A DNA stretch of 64,000 nucleotides. Source: Halocatena marina (GTDB lineage Archaea; Halobacteriota; Halobacteria; Halobacteriales; Haloarculaceae). A model generated the notes under the pieces. The model saw only the letters and a list, made by a program, of their open reading frames with translations. It was not told the DNA's origin and ran no database searches. The DNA lies in the NCBI RefSeq assembly GCF_023276375.1, contig NZ_JALLPK010000001.1:186001-250000 (forward strand). Reading direction: 5' to 3'. The first letter of the stretch is position 1, and each line of letters starts with the position of its first letter. The translations under genes were made by a program, and so were the position numbers. Shown piece after piece: positions 51,615 through 61,803 of this stretch.

Positions 51615-53591
51615 ATGGGACAGACGCTGACCGAGAAGATCCTCACCGATCATCTCGTCGAAGGAGAACTCGAAACCGGAGAGGAGATCGGCATCGAGAT
51701 CGATCAAGTCCTCACACAGGATACGACTGGTACGCTCGTTTGGCTACAGTTCGAGGCACTCGGCCTCGATGAGGTCCAGACTGAACTCGCAGCACAGTAC
51801 TGTGATCACCAGACATACCAGTTCGACTTCAAAAACACTGACGATCACCGATTCCTCCGTTCTGCAGCGGGGACGTTCGGTGCACATTTCTCTCGACCCG
51901 GAAACGGTATCTGTCATCAGGTTCACAAGGAACACTTCGCGGCACCCGGCAAGACGCTCCTCGGTTCTGACTCGCACACGCCGACTCCAGGCGGGCTTGG
52001 TCAGCTCGCTATTGGATCGGGTGGTCTCGACGTCGCTGTTGCGATGGGTGGTGGACCCTACTACATCGAGATGCCTGAGGTTGTGAGCGTTCGACTCGAA
52101 GGCGAACTTCCGGAATGGGCAACTGCAAAGGATGTCATCCTCGAACTGCTCCGGAAGCTTTCGGTCAAAGGCGGTGTTGGGAAAATCTTCGAGTACACTG
52201 GTCCTGGCGTCGAATCGCTTTCGGTGCCCGAGCGGACGACCATCACGAACATGGGGACGGAGTTGGGTGCGACGAGTTCGCTCTTCCCGACTGACGAGCG
52301 GACTGAAGAGTTCCTCTCTCGACTCGGACGCGAGGACGCCCACGTTGAGCTTCAGCCCGACGACGACGCTGAGTACGACGACGAGGTTGTCATCGACCTC
52401 TCTGAGCTTGAACCGCTCATCGCCACGCCATCGATGCCCGACAACGTCGTTCCGGTCAGCGAGGTTGCCGGCACGGATGTCGAGCAAGTCATCATCGGTT
52501 CGTGTACCAATGGTGCCTACGAGGACATCCTCCCGTCAGCGAAGATGCTCGAAGGTCGTGAGATCGACAAGAAGACTGAGATGATCGTCGCTCCCGGTTC
52601 GAAGCAAGCCTCTGAGCTGCTCGCTCGTCAGGGATGGACGGCTGAGATGATGGCTGCTGGTGTCAACTTCTCCGAGGCGACCTGTGGTGCGTGTATCGGA
52701 ATCGGCCACGTGCCTGCATCCGACTCAGTCAGCTTGCGAACGTTCAACCGCAATTTCGAGGGTCGCTCCGGAATCGAGGACGACTCAGTGTATCTCTGCT
52801 CGCCCGAAGTCGCTACTGCAGCGGCACTCAAAGGCGAAATCATCGATCCACGCGATCTTGCGGATGAACTCGGTGATCTCGAAGCCCCCGGTCTCGAGAT
52901 GCCCGAACAGTACGATGGTTCGACGACCGACCTCATCGCTCCCGACGAGGCAGTCGATGATTCGTTGGTGAAGGGACCAAATATCGGTGACGTGCCACTC
53001 AAGGACTCGCTCGAATCCGAGCTTGCTGGCCCAGCACTCCTGAAGATGGATGATAACATCACGACAGACCACATCATCCCGGCCACGCAGGACATCTTGA
53101 TGTATCGCTCGAACATCCCCAAACTGAGCGAATTCACGCTCTCACGCGTCGACGATTCGTTCGCACAGCGTGCGCTCGATGCGGACGGTGGCTTCCTCGT
53201 CGCTGGAGAAAACTATGGCCAAGGATCGTCGCGCGAGCACGCGGCACTCTGCCCGATGTACCTCGGTATCGAGGGCGTTCTCGCACAGAACTTCGCTCGC
53301 ATCCACAAGGCGAATCTGTTCAACTTCGGACTGCTCCCGCTTGCTATCGACGAAGACGATTACGAGCAGATCGAGCAGGGCGACGACATCGAAATCGTCG
53401 ACAATGTGGATGAAGCAGTCCGCTCCGGTCAGGAAGCGTTCACCGTCCGTGTGAACGGCGACTGGGAACTCACCGCTACCCTCGATGCGTCCGAGCGCGA
53501 GCGTGAGATCCTCGCAGACGGCGGGAAGCTTTCCCACACGCGAAAGCACTACGACCAGAGCACGAGCGACGCGACACCAGCCGACGACTGA
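51615..53591 (+). CDS. acn: Aconitate hydratase
   Basis: Isomerises citrate and isocitrate in the TCA cycle; 658 residues. The 4Fe-4S cluster ligands are C297 (GSCTNGAYEDI) and the pair C357/C360 in CGACIGIGH. The N-terminal block HKEHFAAPGKTLLGSDSHTP and the C-terminal swivel domain GENYGQGSSREHAALCP and GVLAQNFARIHKANLFNFG are all intact. It is a single gene with its own strong promoter and is of the archaeal/mitochondrial-like short type without the IRP extension. KorAB 5 kb away supplies the neighbouring TCA step. Confidence 0.97.
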   Translation: MGQTLTEKILTDHLVEGELETGEEIGIEIDQVLTQDTTGTLVWLQFEALGLDEVQTELAAQYCDHQTYQFDFKNTDDHRFLRSAAGTFGAHFSRPGNGICHQVHKEHFAAPGKTLLGSDSHTPTPGGLGQLAIGSGGLDVAVAMGGGPYYIEMPEVVSVRLEGELPEWATAKDVILELLRKLSVKGGVGKIFEYTGPGVESLSVPERTTITNMGTELGATSSLFPTDERTEEFLSRLGREDAHVELQPDDDAEYDDEVVIDLSELEPLIATPSMPDNVVPVSEVAGTDVEQVIIGSCTNGAYEDILPSAKMLEGREIDKKTEMIVAPGSKQASELLARQGWTAEMMAAGVNFSEATCGACIGIGHVPASDSVSLRTFNRNFEGRSGIEDDSVYLCSPEVATAAALKGEIIDPRDLADELGDLEAPGLEMPEQYDGSTTDLIAPDEAVDDSLVKGPNIGDVPLKDSLESELAGPALLKMDDNITTDHIIPATQDILMYRSNIPKLSEFTLSRVDDSFAQRALDADGGFLVAGENYGQGSSREHAALCPMYLGIEGVLAQNFARIHKANLFNFGLLPLAIDEDDYEQIEQGDDIEIVDNVDEAVRSGQEAFTVRVNGDWELTATLDASEREREILADGGKLSHTRKHYDQSTSDATPADD

Positions 53592-53694
53592 TCGGCGTTC
53601 TTTCATCTGTCTATTCTCTTTTTGCTTCATCGACTCGGGTTTCGACTCGCTCCATGCCGGAGACTCTATCATCCTACGGTACGTATTGGGTGCC

Positions 53695-54156
53695 GTGACT
53701 ACGTCCGTACCGGGGAACGATTTCGCTGTTCGTCAAGCGACACGGGCGGATCTGCTCGATGTCTTTCGAATCGAGCACGCCTCTTTTGCACAGCCGTGGC
53801 CGTTCCAAGCGTTCGAGCGGTTTGTCGGTGGTGAGGGGTTTCTCGTGGCCGAGCAAGGAAGTTTAATAGCGGGATATATCGTCGCTGATTCGGTTCCAAA
53901 CCACGGTAGCGCACTCGGACACATAAAGGACTTCGCCGTCCATCCAGACTTTCGAGGACAGGGCATTGGCACAAGACTTCTCCAACGGACGCTTTCGGAT
54001 CTCGGTATGCGGGGCGTCTATTCCGTTAAGCTAGAAGTCAGAGAGAGCAATGATACGGCGATTCGACTCTATCAGCAACACGGATTCACCCACCGACGGA
54101 CTGTTCCTCGATACTACGAAAATGGCGAAGACGCGCTGATAATGGTTCGAGACTAA
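53695..54156 (+). CDS. rimI: RimI-type N-acetyltransferase
   Basis: GNAT acetyltransferase of 153 residues. The acetyl-CoA site is HPDFRGQGIGTRLLQRTL (residues ~83-100); the pattern RQATRADLLDVFRIEHASFA and IRLYQQHGF is that of the RimI/N-alpha-acetyltransferase group. In archaea such enzymes acetylate protein N termini (Ard1-like) rather than only ribosomal protein S18. It begins with GTG at 53695, chosen since the sequence from there is conserved and the upstream frame is not. It runs convergently towards gdh. Confidence 0.9.
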   Translation: MTTSVPGNDFAVRQATRADLLDVFRIEHASFAQPWPFQAFERFVGGEGFLVAEQGSLIAGYIVADSVPNHGSALGHIKDFAVHPDFRGQGIGTRLLQRTLSDLGMRGVYSVKLEVRESNDTAIRLYQQHGFTHRRTVPRYYENGEDALIMVRD

Positions 54157-54235
54157 TAAGCGAAAACGATACTATCTCCCAGTCTCTCCCTTCCCCGAAA
54201 CAGTTCACTTCTGTCTCAGTTACAGTGTTTCCGAC

Positions 54236-55528
54236 TCAGGGCCACAGTCCACGCGATTCGTGGGCTTCGACGATTCGTTTGAGTCCAACGACGTACGCGG
54301 CATCACGCCACGAGATTTCATCTTCACTCTCGTAGGCGTTTATGACGCTCGTCCACGCTGAGAGCATTTCTGCTTCGAGCTCTTCGTTCACGCGTTCGAG
54401 CGACCAACCCCGTCGGTTGATGTCTTGGAGCCATTCGAAGTACGAGACAGTGACACCACCCGCGTTGGCGAGGATATCAGGAATGACTGGGACGTCCCGT
54501 CGCTCGAAAATCGAATCTGCAGTCGATGTCGTCGGACCGTTCGCTCCTTCGACAATCATCGAGGCGGAAACATCTCCCGCGTTCGATTCTGTGAGCACGT
54601 TTCCAACCGCAGCAGGAATGAGGACGTCTACGTCAAGCGTGAGCAATTCTTCGTTTGAGAGCGCTTCGGTACCGGAAAATCCAGTTACGGCAGCGGGTTC
54701 CTCGCCGTGTGATTTGATCGCTTCTGTGTCCAGTCCGTCGGGATCGTAGATTGCTCCGTTGACATCACTTGCGGCAACGACATTTGCTCCCCATTCGTCG
54801 AGAAGGCGAGCAGCGTTCGCACCAACGCTCCCGAATCCTTGTACAGCGATGGTCGTTTCATCGAGTGGTTGGCTGTAGTATTTACACGCCTCACGTGTGA
54901 CGATAGCGACGCTTCGACCGGGGGCTTCCTCACGGCCGTAGGAGCCACCGATAACCGGTGGCTTCCCTGTGACGACACCGGGTGTCGTTTCGCCTTCCTG
55001 CATGCTGTAGGCGTCCATAAACCACCCCATCGTTTCCGCATCGGTGCCCATATCCGGTGCAGGAATGTCGTGCATCGGCCCAATGACGCTCCGGAGTTCC
55101 TGTGCAAACCGGCGAGTCAGCCGTTCTTTCTCGTTTTGACTGAGTAGCTTCGGATTGACGACGACACCACCTTTTGCGCCACCGAACGGAAGGTCCATCA
55201 CGGCGCATTTCCACGTCATCCACATCGAAAGCCCGACACACTCCTCTTCGTTCACCTCCGGGTGATAGCGGAGTCCGCCCTTGAACGGCCCACGAACCGA
55301 GTCGTGTTGGGCACGATATCCCGTGAATACCTCGACAGTACCATCATCTCGCTCTAACGGAAGCGAAACTCGCTCGACTCGCTGTGGATGCTTGAGACGC
55401 TCGATTACATTCGGATCGAGGTCGAGAAGTGCAGCCGCACGTTCGAGTTGCCGTCGAGCCGTTACGACCGCAGATTCAGACTCCTCGTTCTCGGCTTGTT
55501 CCTGTGAAATTGAGACGCCGGTTGCCAT
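54236..55528 (-). CDS. gdh: Glutamate dehydrogenase
   Basis: NAD(P)-dependent oxidative deamination of glutamate, or the reverse; 430 residues. The substrate-binding Lys is in [17 protein letters not shown] (near residue 118), the domain hinge in [18 protein letters not shown], and the Rossmann motif is [15 protein letters not shown] (near residue 230). It has a perfect Shine-Dalgarno GAGGAGGT 8 nt before the ATG, so its mRNA has a real leader, unlike most genes here. Cofactor preference cannot be told from the sequence. Haloarchaea carry several gdh copies, so I do not number it. Confidence 0.96.
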   Translation of the reverse strand: MATGVSISQEQAENEESESAVVTARRQLERAAALLDLDPNVIERLKHPQRVERVSLPLERDDGTVEVFTGYRAQHDSVRGPFKGGLRYHPEVNEEECVGLSMWMTWKCAVMDLPFGGAKGGVVVNPKLLSQNEKERLTRRFAQELRSVIGPMHDIPAPDMGTDAETMGWFMDAYSMQEGETTPGVVTGKPPVIGGSYGREEAPGRSVAIVTREACKYYSQPLDETTIAVQGFGSVGANAARLLDEWGANVVAASDVNGAIYDPDGLDTEAIKSHGEEPAAVTGFSGTEALSNEELLTLDVDVLIPAAVGNVLTESNAGDVSASMIVEGANGPTTSTADSIFERRDVPVIPDILANAGGVTVSYFEWLQDINRRGWSLERVNEELEAEMLSAWTSVINAYESEDEISWRDAAYVVGLKRIVEAHESRGLWP

Positions 55529-55849
55529 CTTTAAATACCTCCTCTGATTTTGCCGCCGCTACTCGAGTAGCCAGTGCTGTTGGTCCGCGAATTGGTCACC
55601 GGTGTCTTGTATCGCAACAAACCGCTCATCCACACCATTGTCGTGTGTTGTGCATGGATGAATATAATATTAATCCATATATGCGATATTAACACATCCA
55701 GCAGAATCACGATCTTTTCAGTTTGCTGTCGTATTACGACGCTCTGCATCTTCCACTCGCGCTTTTTGATGGACTGTTCGACGCTGTTATTTCGATCGGT
55801 GCTTGTTGTATCTCACAAGGGCTTTCCGCACGGCGGCTGTACAGTGGCC
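55529..55849. other. Divergent intergenic region between gdh and a DUF5810 gene
   Basis: No gene seen. A very AT-rich stretch at about 55663-55702 (runs such as GAATATAATATTAATCC and ATATATGCGATATT) may contain promoters in both directions, about 140 nt from each start. Confidence 0.45.
55537..55544 (-). promoter_or_regulatory. Strong Shine-Dalgarno of gdh
   Basis: GAGGAGGT on the reverse strand, ending 8 nt before the ATG at 55528, matches the 16S 3' end well. It decides the gdh start and shows a led message. Confidence 0.7.
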
Positions 55850-56266
55850 ATGGGATACGAGTGCCCTGTCTGTGAGATCCCGCAGGCTGATGGCAGTCAC
55901 CTCGCGAACCACGTCGCGTTCACTGCGATCATCCATGGTGACGAACACGAGGCGTGGCTCGATGAACGTGTTTCCGGTTGGTCTGATATGGGCCAAGACG
56001 AGTTAGCCGACGTACTCACCGAACTATCCGAGGAGACGACGTTTCCACAGGTGTTCGAAGATACAACTACCGGTGGTGAGCATCAACACGACCGCGAACG
56101 GTCTGGACAGTTGTTCGATGAACCATCGATGGCCGAACAGGGCGTTGGAAATGGTCGAGAACAACAACTGGACGCCCAGTCCGGAACGTTGGACGTAGAG
56201 GCACAGGCCGTTTTGGAAGAGGCTCGACGAATGACCGAATCGAAATTAGAAACTGACGAAGAGTAA
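55850..56266 (+). CDS. DUF5810-like haloarchaeal protein
   Basis: A 138-residue acidic protein. MGYECPVCEIPQADGSHLAN carries one CxxC zinc knuckle next to His residues (NHVAFTAIIHGDEHEAWL), a C2H2-like arrangement, followed by a low-complexity Gln/Glu tail. It resembles a haloarchaeal family annotated DUF5810. It lies 141 nt before DUF5809 and the Nudix gene, an arrangement I have seen as conserved in this class. The ATG at 55850 is the only one before the zinc knuckle with no upstream conserved sequence. Confidence 0.8.
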   Translation: MGYECPVCEIPQADGSHLANHVAFTAIIHGDEHEAWLDERVSGWSDMGQDELADVLTELSEETTFPQVFEDTTTGGEHQHDRERSGQLFDEPSMAEQGVGNGREQQLDAQSGTLDVEAQAVLEEARRMTESKLETDEE

Positions 56267-56407
56267 TCGGTGACGTTTCGAGTTGGTATCGTTCCATTCC
56301 TCGATTCTCATCAACCAACACGGTATCAGCCATGCTCAGTACTACACAGCAGAGTCGATCATAGCGCCTGCGATGAACATAACTATCCCTCCCGAGTACC
56401 CTCGATC

Positions 56408-56842
56408 ATGCATTCGGTCGGTATCTTCGCCCCTGAAACGGTCGAGGCGGCACACGAGCAATACGACGCACTCGGATTCTCCGCCCAAACCGTCGTTCGT
56501 GAGGTTGCAAAGGCGATGTCGTTCGACAGAGACGAGTATCGAGAGCGCGTCACCACTGATGTCGTGATGACCGCGCGCGAGGCCCTTTTCGCGTCATTAC
56601 TCGAAGTTACAGTTGGCACACGCGAGGAGTTCGACGAGTGGTGTGCTGATCGAAACGACGAGGTCGAACTCGCAGGGAATGAGAACGTCGACCACGTCGT
56701 CTGGCATCCGATCCCGTTTGCGGGTGTGATTGTCGCAGCGACGTTTCAAAATGAGGAAACAGCAGCTGTCGGAACGCTCCAACGACAGGCGTTCGGTCGT
56801 CACTACCGGAACGCATTCGAAGAACACACCACAGATGAGTGA
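56408..56842 (+). CDS. DUF5809-like haloarchaeal protein
   Basis: A 144-residue acidic, soluble protein, mostly helical (FDRDEYRERVTTDVVMTARE, then EFDEWCADRNDEVELAG). It matches my memory of the haloarchaeal family DUF5809. Its stop overlaps the start of the Nudix gene by 8 nt, so the two are translated together. Function unknown; a role linked to nucleotide-sugar or ADP-ribose clearing can be guessed from the neighbour only. Confidence 0.8.
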   Translation: MHSVGIFAPETVEAAHEQYDALGFSAQTVVREVAKAMSFDRDEYRERVTTDVVMTAREALFASLLEVTVGTREEFDEWCADRNDEVELAGNENVDHVVWHPIPFAGVIVAATFQNEETAAVGTLQRQAFGRHYRNAFEEHTTDE

Positions 56843-57512
56843 ATTCAACGAGTCCGGTCCCGACTCCAATCACGATCACGATCACGAAACGAGTACAGAT
56901 ACCGACCCCGACGGATGGCAGTTTATCGAGTCTGTCACCGAATACGAAACGGGCTGGTACACTGGCGGTTACGATCGATTCAAACAGCCAGACGGGACAG
57001 AAAAGCAGTACTACTGGGCGACACTCCCGCCTGCTGTGGTCGTCGTTGCCCGGGACGGAGATGAGCTGGTGATGGTTGAGCAGTTTCGGCCTCCGATCCG
57101 TCGATTATGTCTCGAACTCCCCGCTGGCATCGTCGATGCCGATGATCTGCCGGCTGCTCCGGATAACATCGACCGTTCGGACACACCGGGTGGATTGGCG
57201 GCAACTGCAGATGTTCCTCCTGCTGCCTACGAAGCGGCAGGTGCGCGCGAACTCCGCGAGGAAACCGGGCACGATCCGAACGAAATCATCTTCCTCGATG
57301 ACTTCTGGGTGGCGACCGGCGTGCTCACACATCGTCGCGGACACGTTTTCGCCTCCGATCTTGACCCAACCGACCGCAAACTCGATACGAACGAGTTCAT
57401 TACCGTTCGTCGTGTGCCCGTTAGCGAGGCACTTGAACAAGCACGGACCCCACCCTCCAATGACGCCACGATCGAAGGACTGCTACTAGCAGAACACGAA
57501 GGACTGCTCTAA
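56835..57512 (+). CDS. Nudix hydrolase (ADP-ribose pyrophosphatase-like) with split Nudix box
   Basis: A 225-residue Nudix protein. The N terminus is His/Asp-rich (NHDHDHETSTDTD). The substrate block LELPAGIVDADDLPAA and the catalytic ARELREETGHDP with its EE pair are there, but about 35 residues (with a Gly/Ala/Pro-rich stretch) lie between them where a typical ADP-ribose pyrophosphatase has ~15, so the first Gly-x5-Glu half of the Nudix box is disrupted. Whether it still hydrolyses ADP-ribose is open. It overlaps the DUF5809 gene by 8 nt. Confidence 0.92.
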   Translation: MSEFNESGPDSNHDHDHETSTDTDPDGWQFIESVTEYETGWYTGGYDRFKQPDGTEKQYYWATLPPAVVVVARDGDELVMVEQFRPPIRRLCLELPAGIVDADDLPAAPDNIDRSDTPGGLAATADVPPAAYEAAGARELREETGHDPNEIIFLDDFWVATGVLTHRRGHVFASDLDPTDRKLDTNEFITVRRVPVSEALEQARTPPSNDATIEGLLLAEHEGLL

Positions 57513-57617
57513 GCGATCTGTTTAGTACATTGCGTATCTCTGTCGCCACCTTTGATGCTGTGTTCTTCTGTGCGGATAGATCCGGTACTATATCCGTATC
57601 CGGTGGTTTGATCGGAC

Positions 57618-57977
57618 ATGGACGGCGAGATTACCGCAGCAGAGTTGAAGACGTTGCTCGATACTGATGAGGACGTTCGACTCGTCGACATTCGAAACCG
57701 GACTGCGTTCGAACGTGGACACATCCCCAGCAGCGACAACATTCCGTTCGAAGAACTTCCACAGCGGGTTGAGGAACTCGATGACGACGACCACATCGTC
57801 ACTATCTGTCCACTTGGAAAGTCGTCGATTCAGGCGGCCAGGCTCATCGAATCGTACGAGGGAACGAACGATACGACTATCGAGAGCCTAGCTGACGGAT
57901 TACAGGGATGGGAATACGCGCTCGAGTCGAACAACGGGAACGCAGAGACGAACGACGGAACAAAAGCGCCCTTCTAA
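57618..57977 (+). CDS. Rhodanese-like protein
   Basis: A 119-residue single rhodanese domain. The active-site loop is ICPLGKSS (Cys near residue 56), and RLVDIRNRTAFERGHIPSSD is the family entry block. It could transfer sulfur or sense phosphate-like anions; the loop length (six residues after Cys) fits a sulfurtransferase. It ends with a polar, Asn-rich tail. Single gene, preceded by the Nudix cluster. Confidence 0.9.
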   Translation: MDGEITAAELKTLLDTDEDVRLVDIRNRTAFERGHIPSSDNIPFEELPQRVEELDDDDHIVTICPLGKSSIQAARLIESYEGTNDTTIESLADGLQGWEYALESNNGNAETNDGTKAPF

Positions 57978-58075
57978 CCGCATCCTCTGAGCTATTTTCT
58001 CTTGTAGGTAAAGTGTTAACGGAGGACGGCCTCCTCGTTGGATCTGTTCACATGATCGTGCGGCGTAATTTTGCG

Positions 58076-58393
<318 letters not shown>

Positions 58394-58464
58394 CTATTAA
58401 ACACTATCGACCGTTCAGCCAAAAAACGCCGTCTCGTCGTGCCCTTGAGAGTCTGCGAGATGCG

Positions 58465-60678
58465 CTATAGGAGAGATCGTTCGCGCACACGTCGATTAAC
58501 GATATCGATCGCTTCGTCTGCAAGCGCCTCTGTCGCCTCCCCTCCGTATACGGCGCGTTCGTATATCTCCTCAACCCGCCGTGCAGAATCGTCACCAACG
58601 ACACGAACGTACTGCTTTCTCGTCTCTCCCGGTCTCCGCGGTCGATGCTCGCGTGCAAGGATGTATTCGAGTCGTTCGAATGCGCGTTCGATGTCACTCT
58701 CAGGATCGGTACGCGGCTGTCGGCGGAGCCACACTTCTCGGTAGGCCCGTCCACCGACGCCACTGCGGCGTACCACGGCCGCAATTCCCAACAGGACGAT
58801 CGTTCCCAAAAACATTCGATCTCTCGAAGGGAGCATAATCTGCAAATCGCTCAATCCACCCTCCTTGTCGGCATCCGAGTCGCTTAGATCGCTCTCGCCA
58901 CTCGGCGTGAATCCCGGAGGAGATGGGTTGTTCGATGAACCCTCTCTGGTTTGCTGTTGAGCTTCTGATTGGGGTGTGGATGTCTCGGTCGAGGTGGTTC
59001 CGTTACCCGCACTCTCGTTTTCATCAGGGGTCGGTGTTGGTGTCGGTTCCGTCTCGTTCGTATCGACGTTTGGGACTCCCTCAGATCGGGCGGTTTCGAT
59101 GACGTTCTGTTCTGCTTGCTGGCGCGCTCCACCCGGCGTCGGGTCGAATTTGATCCATCCGTATTCAGGGATGTACACTTCGACCCATGCATGTGAGTCA
59201 AGTCCACGGACGACCCACTTATTCGAGTCTACACGCTGGCCCGGCGTGTATCCGACGACGAACCGGGCCGGAATATCCTGCGTTCGAAGCATTGTAACCA
59301 TCGTCGTGGCAAAGTACGTACAGTACCCACGGTCCATCTCGAAGAGGAAGCTGTCCGCGATGTGGTCGTTCGGTCGCTGTACATCGAGCGAGTAGTTCTT
59401 GCTCCGCTGGAGATGTTCTTCGATGATCCGTGCCGTATCGTAGCTGTTGTTGGCGTTCGTGGTTAGCTTGTCAGTGTACTCTTTGACTCGTTCGGGTGTG
59501 CTGCCCGGGTTTTTTGTGTATCGACGGAGGACTTCGTCCGGATAGTCATCAGAACTGGTGCGCAACTCCTCCGGAGAAGCCGCTGGGACCGAACTGACAA
59601 CACTGTACGAATCACCTGCATTGAGTCGTGTCTCTGGTTGTACGCCCTCAAAACCTGTTACGCGCGCCGAGTGGTTATCGACGGAAATGGGCTTCCACGC
59701 CGCGGGCATGACGTTCACCGGTTGCTTGGCACGAACTGTTTGTCGAATGTTTTGGTTCGGTCCCGGTGGCTGTGATAGCGAACCATTGTACGAATGGCTG
59801 TTTACGGTTCGTATCCAACTCGATCCAGTGTAACGGTCGTACGCCCCAACACGCCAGTACGCCTGCTGGTCGCTCTCGACTGTGAATCGAACTGAGGGGC
59901 TGAGGCGTATCGATCCTTGGATCGAGAGCTCGTTGTCAGCGTTCGTGAGGCTCCCCTCAACTGTCTGTGGATCGTTCGCTCCCTCTCTTGAGAGCACTGG
60001 GTGACTCTCACCGCCAGGAACGACACTCACTGTGGCCGTGAGAACGACGATCACAGCAAGAACAATAGCGAGCGCATTTGCTGCCGAGAGATTCCCACCG
60101 CTGTGATCGAGGTCTCCGAACCCAACCGTCGCTGCTGCCCCGAGCACACCGATGAGACCGGTTGTTACGTCCACGTCCCCTGTGAGAATGAAGAACCCAA
60201 GCGCAACGCATCCTACGCTCGTTGCCCGTCCATACTGTTTTCGAGAGGCGAAATACGACGTGAGAAATACAGGTACGGGTGCGACTGCTGTCGCCCAGAC
60301 GCCAGCGTTGATGATTCGGAGGATCGACAATCCTGTGATGAGTGCACCAAAATCTGCCAAGAGAATATCTGTTGAGATGACGAACGAATATCCTTCTGGG
60401 AGTGTTGGGACGTACAGTGCGACCCCACCTGCTGCGATGAAGGCAGCACAGAGGTACGCAATCAGTGGCATCATGAATCGTCCAATAACGATTCCACCGA
60501 CGAATGCCCCAGTCACAATAATGAAAAACAGCTGCATGTCGCCGGTGATATCGACTGCGCGATGGAGCACACTCAAATACGACCAACTCAGAACGAAGAG
60601 TCCAAGGAGTGCGAATAGCCACGGCGACTCAGCTTGAAATCGCTGTTTTGTGTCGAATTTTTCTCTCAGCCTACTCAT
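58465..60678 (-). CDS. Transglutaminase-like membrane protein (TgpA/DUF4129 type)
   Basis: A 737-residue membrane protein. Five to six N-terminal TM segments (~20-210) precede an extracellular region with a transglutaminase core whose Cys is in RGYCTYFATTMVTML (near residue 452), His in LDSHAWVEVY (near 494) and Asp in IKFDPTPGG (near 506). A Ser/Thr/Pro-rich linker (~530-620), one more TM (~645-665) and a C-terminal cytoplasmic DUF4129-like part (~670-737) follow. It overlaps the DUF58 gene by 4 nt (ATGA). Such MoxR-DUF58-TgpA operons are widespread; their substrate is not known. Confidence 0.93.
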   Translation of the reverse strand: MSRLREKFDTKQRFQAESPWLFALLGLFVLSWSYLSVLHRAVDITGDMQLFFIIVTGAFVGGIVIGRFMMPLIAYLCAAFIAAGGVALYVPTLPEGYSFVISTDILLADFGALITGLSILRIINAGVWATAVAPVPVFLTSYFASRKQYGRATSVGCVALGFFILTGDVDVTTGLIGVLGAAATVGFGDLDHSGGNLSAANALAIVLAVIVVLTATVSVVPGGESHPVLSREGANDPQTVEGSLTNADNELSIQGSIRLSPSVRFTVESDQQAYWRVGAYDRYTGSSWIRTVNSHSYNGSLSQPPGPNQNIRQTVRAKQPVNVMPAAWKPISVDNHSARVTGFEGVQPETRLNAGDSYSVVSSVPAASPEELRTSSDDYPDEVLRRYTKNPGSTPERVKEYTDKLTTNANNSYDTARIIEEHLQRSKNYSLDVQRPNDHIADSFLFEMDRGYCTYFATTMVTMLRTQDIPARFVVGYTPGQRVDSNKWVVRGLDSHAWVEVYIPEYGWIKFDPTPGGARQQAEQNVIETARSEGVPNVDTNETEPTPTPTPDENESAGNGTTSTETSTPQSEAQQQTREGSSNNPSPPGFTPSGESDLSDSDADKEGGLSDLQIMLPSRDRMFLGTIVLLGIAAVVRRSGVGGRAYREVWLRRQPRTDPESDIERAFERLEYILAREHRPRRPGETRKQYVRVVGDDSARRVEEIYERAVYGGEATEALADEAIDIVNRRVRERSLL

Positions 60679-61802
60679 GCGGGAACACTCTCACTTTCCT
60701 CGCCGCTATCGCTCCCGCTTTTCTCTTTCTCTTTCCGTATCTTTTGACTTCGGTGCCTGTCGCTGCTGTCGATTGCAGTTTTCTGTTTCCTGCTGTCGAG
60801 GTCATCACGAGCGCCCTCAATTGGCTCCTGATTGGTTAGCTGGTCAAACGAGATCGTTTGTCCCCCGTCTCCAACTTCGATGGTTACCCGGCCCCGTTCA
60901 CCGAGAACGTATACGTCTGCTGACTCGACGCGTTCCATCGAGACGCGGCCCGGGTTAGTTCGCGCGAGAAGTTCGAGCATTCGCTGTCGATGGCGTTCAT
61001 CGTGTCCCTTTTCGAGATGTCCGTTCGGGACTGCGAGGCTGACTTCGATACCGCGATCGATGAGATATGCAACGATGCTCGCGGTCGCCGTCGCCATCGC
61101 GTCGACACTCCGTCCGTGACTGTCTGCGGTTGACTCAGCAGCGATCGAGATACCTTCACCCCCACCGTGTGTGTACTCAACGACAAAGAGGTCGTCTTGA
61201 TGCTGTTGTTTCGCGCTTGTCTTCCAGTGGACATCACGGAGTGAGTCCCCCGGTACATACTCGCGGAGCTGATCGAATTCTTGTCGTTCGATCTTTTCAT
61301 CCGCTTCTGTGACTGCTTGTAGTGGTTTTGGCGACGTGAGATGGCGGATGTCTGGATAAACGAGTAGTGTTTCAGAATCGGTGTACCGATAGCGTTTGGT
61401 GACGAGTCCAAGCGAGTCGCGCACGTCAACAGACAGTGGGCCAATACTATGCACTCCGCGTCGCACGAGTTCTATGTTGTATGCAACCGTCTGATCTCCG
61501 GCGACGGTTTGCTCCACTGTATTGGGACGAATTCCGTCTCCGAGTTGATCGGTGATACTAACCATGCGGTTTGTGTCGAGACGGAGACGTAGCGTCCGGT
61601 CGTCTCCCGGAAATCCCGGTTCGGGAATCGAACGTTCGAGTGTTGGCCGGTCAGTCAGCGTGACTTCTGTAACGGCAACCGCGAGTGTCGCGATCGCTGG
61701 TACCACGACAGCATCTAATGCCCGTGCGCCAGAATTTGCACCGAGAACGAATCCGAGGACGGCAACTCCAGCGACGACAGTTCCGCGTCGTGTCAGCTTC
61801 AT
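60675..61802 (-). CDS. DUF58 (vWA-like) membrane protein
   Basis: A 375-residue protein with two N-terminal TM segments (MKLTRRGTVVAGVAVLGFVL, then ~30-55) and a DUF58 domain (~175-320), seen in PGDSLRDVHWKTSAKQQHQD and VEYTHGGGEGISIAAESTAD. DUF58 proteins partner MoxR ATPases in vWA-type chaperone systems. It ends with a charged tail (about 40 residues). The ATG at 61802 is 1 nt after the MoxR stop, so the ATPase is translated first. Confidence 0.93.
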   Translation of the reverse strand: MKLTRRGTVVAGVAVLGFVLGANSGARALDAVVVPAIATLAVAVTEVTLTDRPTLERSIPEPGFPGDDRTLRLRLDTNRMVSITDQLGDGIRPNTVEQTVAGDQTVAYNIELVRRGVHSIGPLSVDVRDSLGLVTKRYRYTDSETLLVYPDIRHLTSPKPLQAVTEADEKIERQEFDQLREYVPGDSLRDVHWKTSAKQQHQDDLFVVEYTHGGGEGISIAAESTADSHGRSVDAMATATASIVAYLIDRGIEVSLAVPNGHLEKGHDERHRQRMLELLARTNPGRVSMERVESADVYVLGERGRVTIEVGDGGQTISFDQLTNQEPIEGARDDLDSRKQKTAIDSSDRHRSQKIRKEKEKSGSDSGEESESVPA

Positions 61803-61803
61803 T

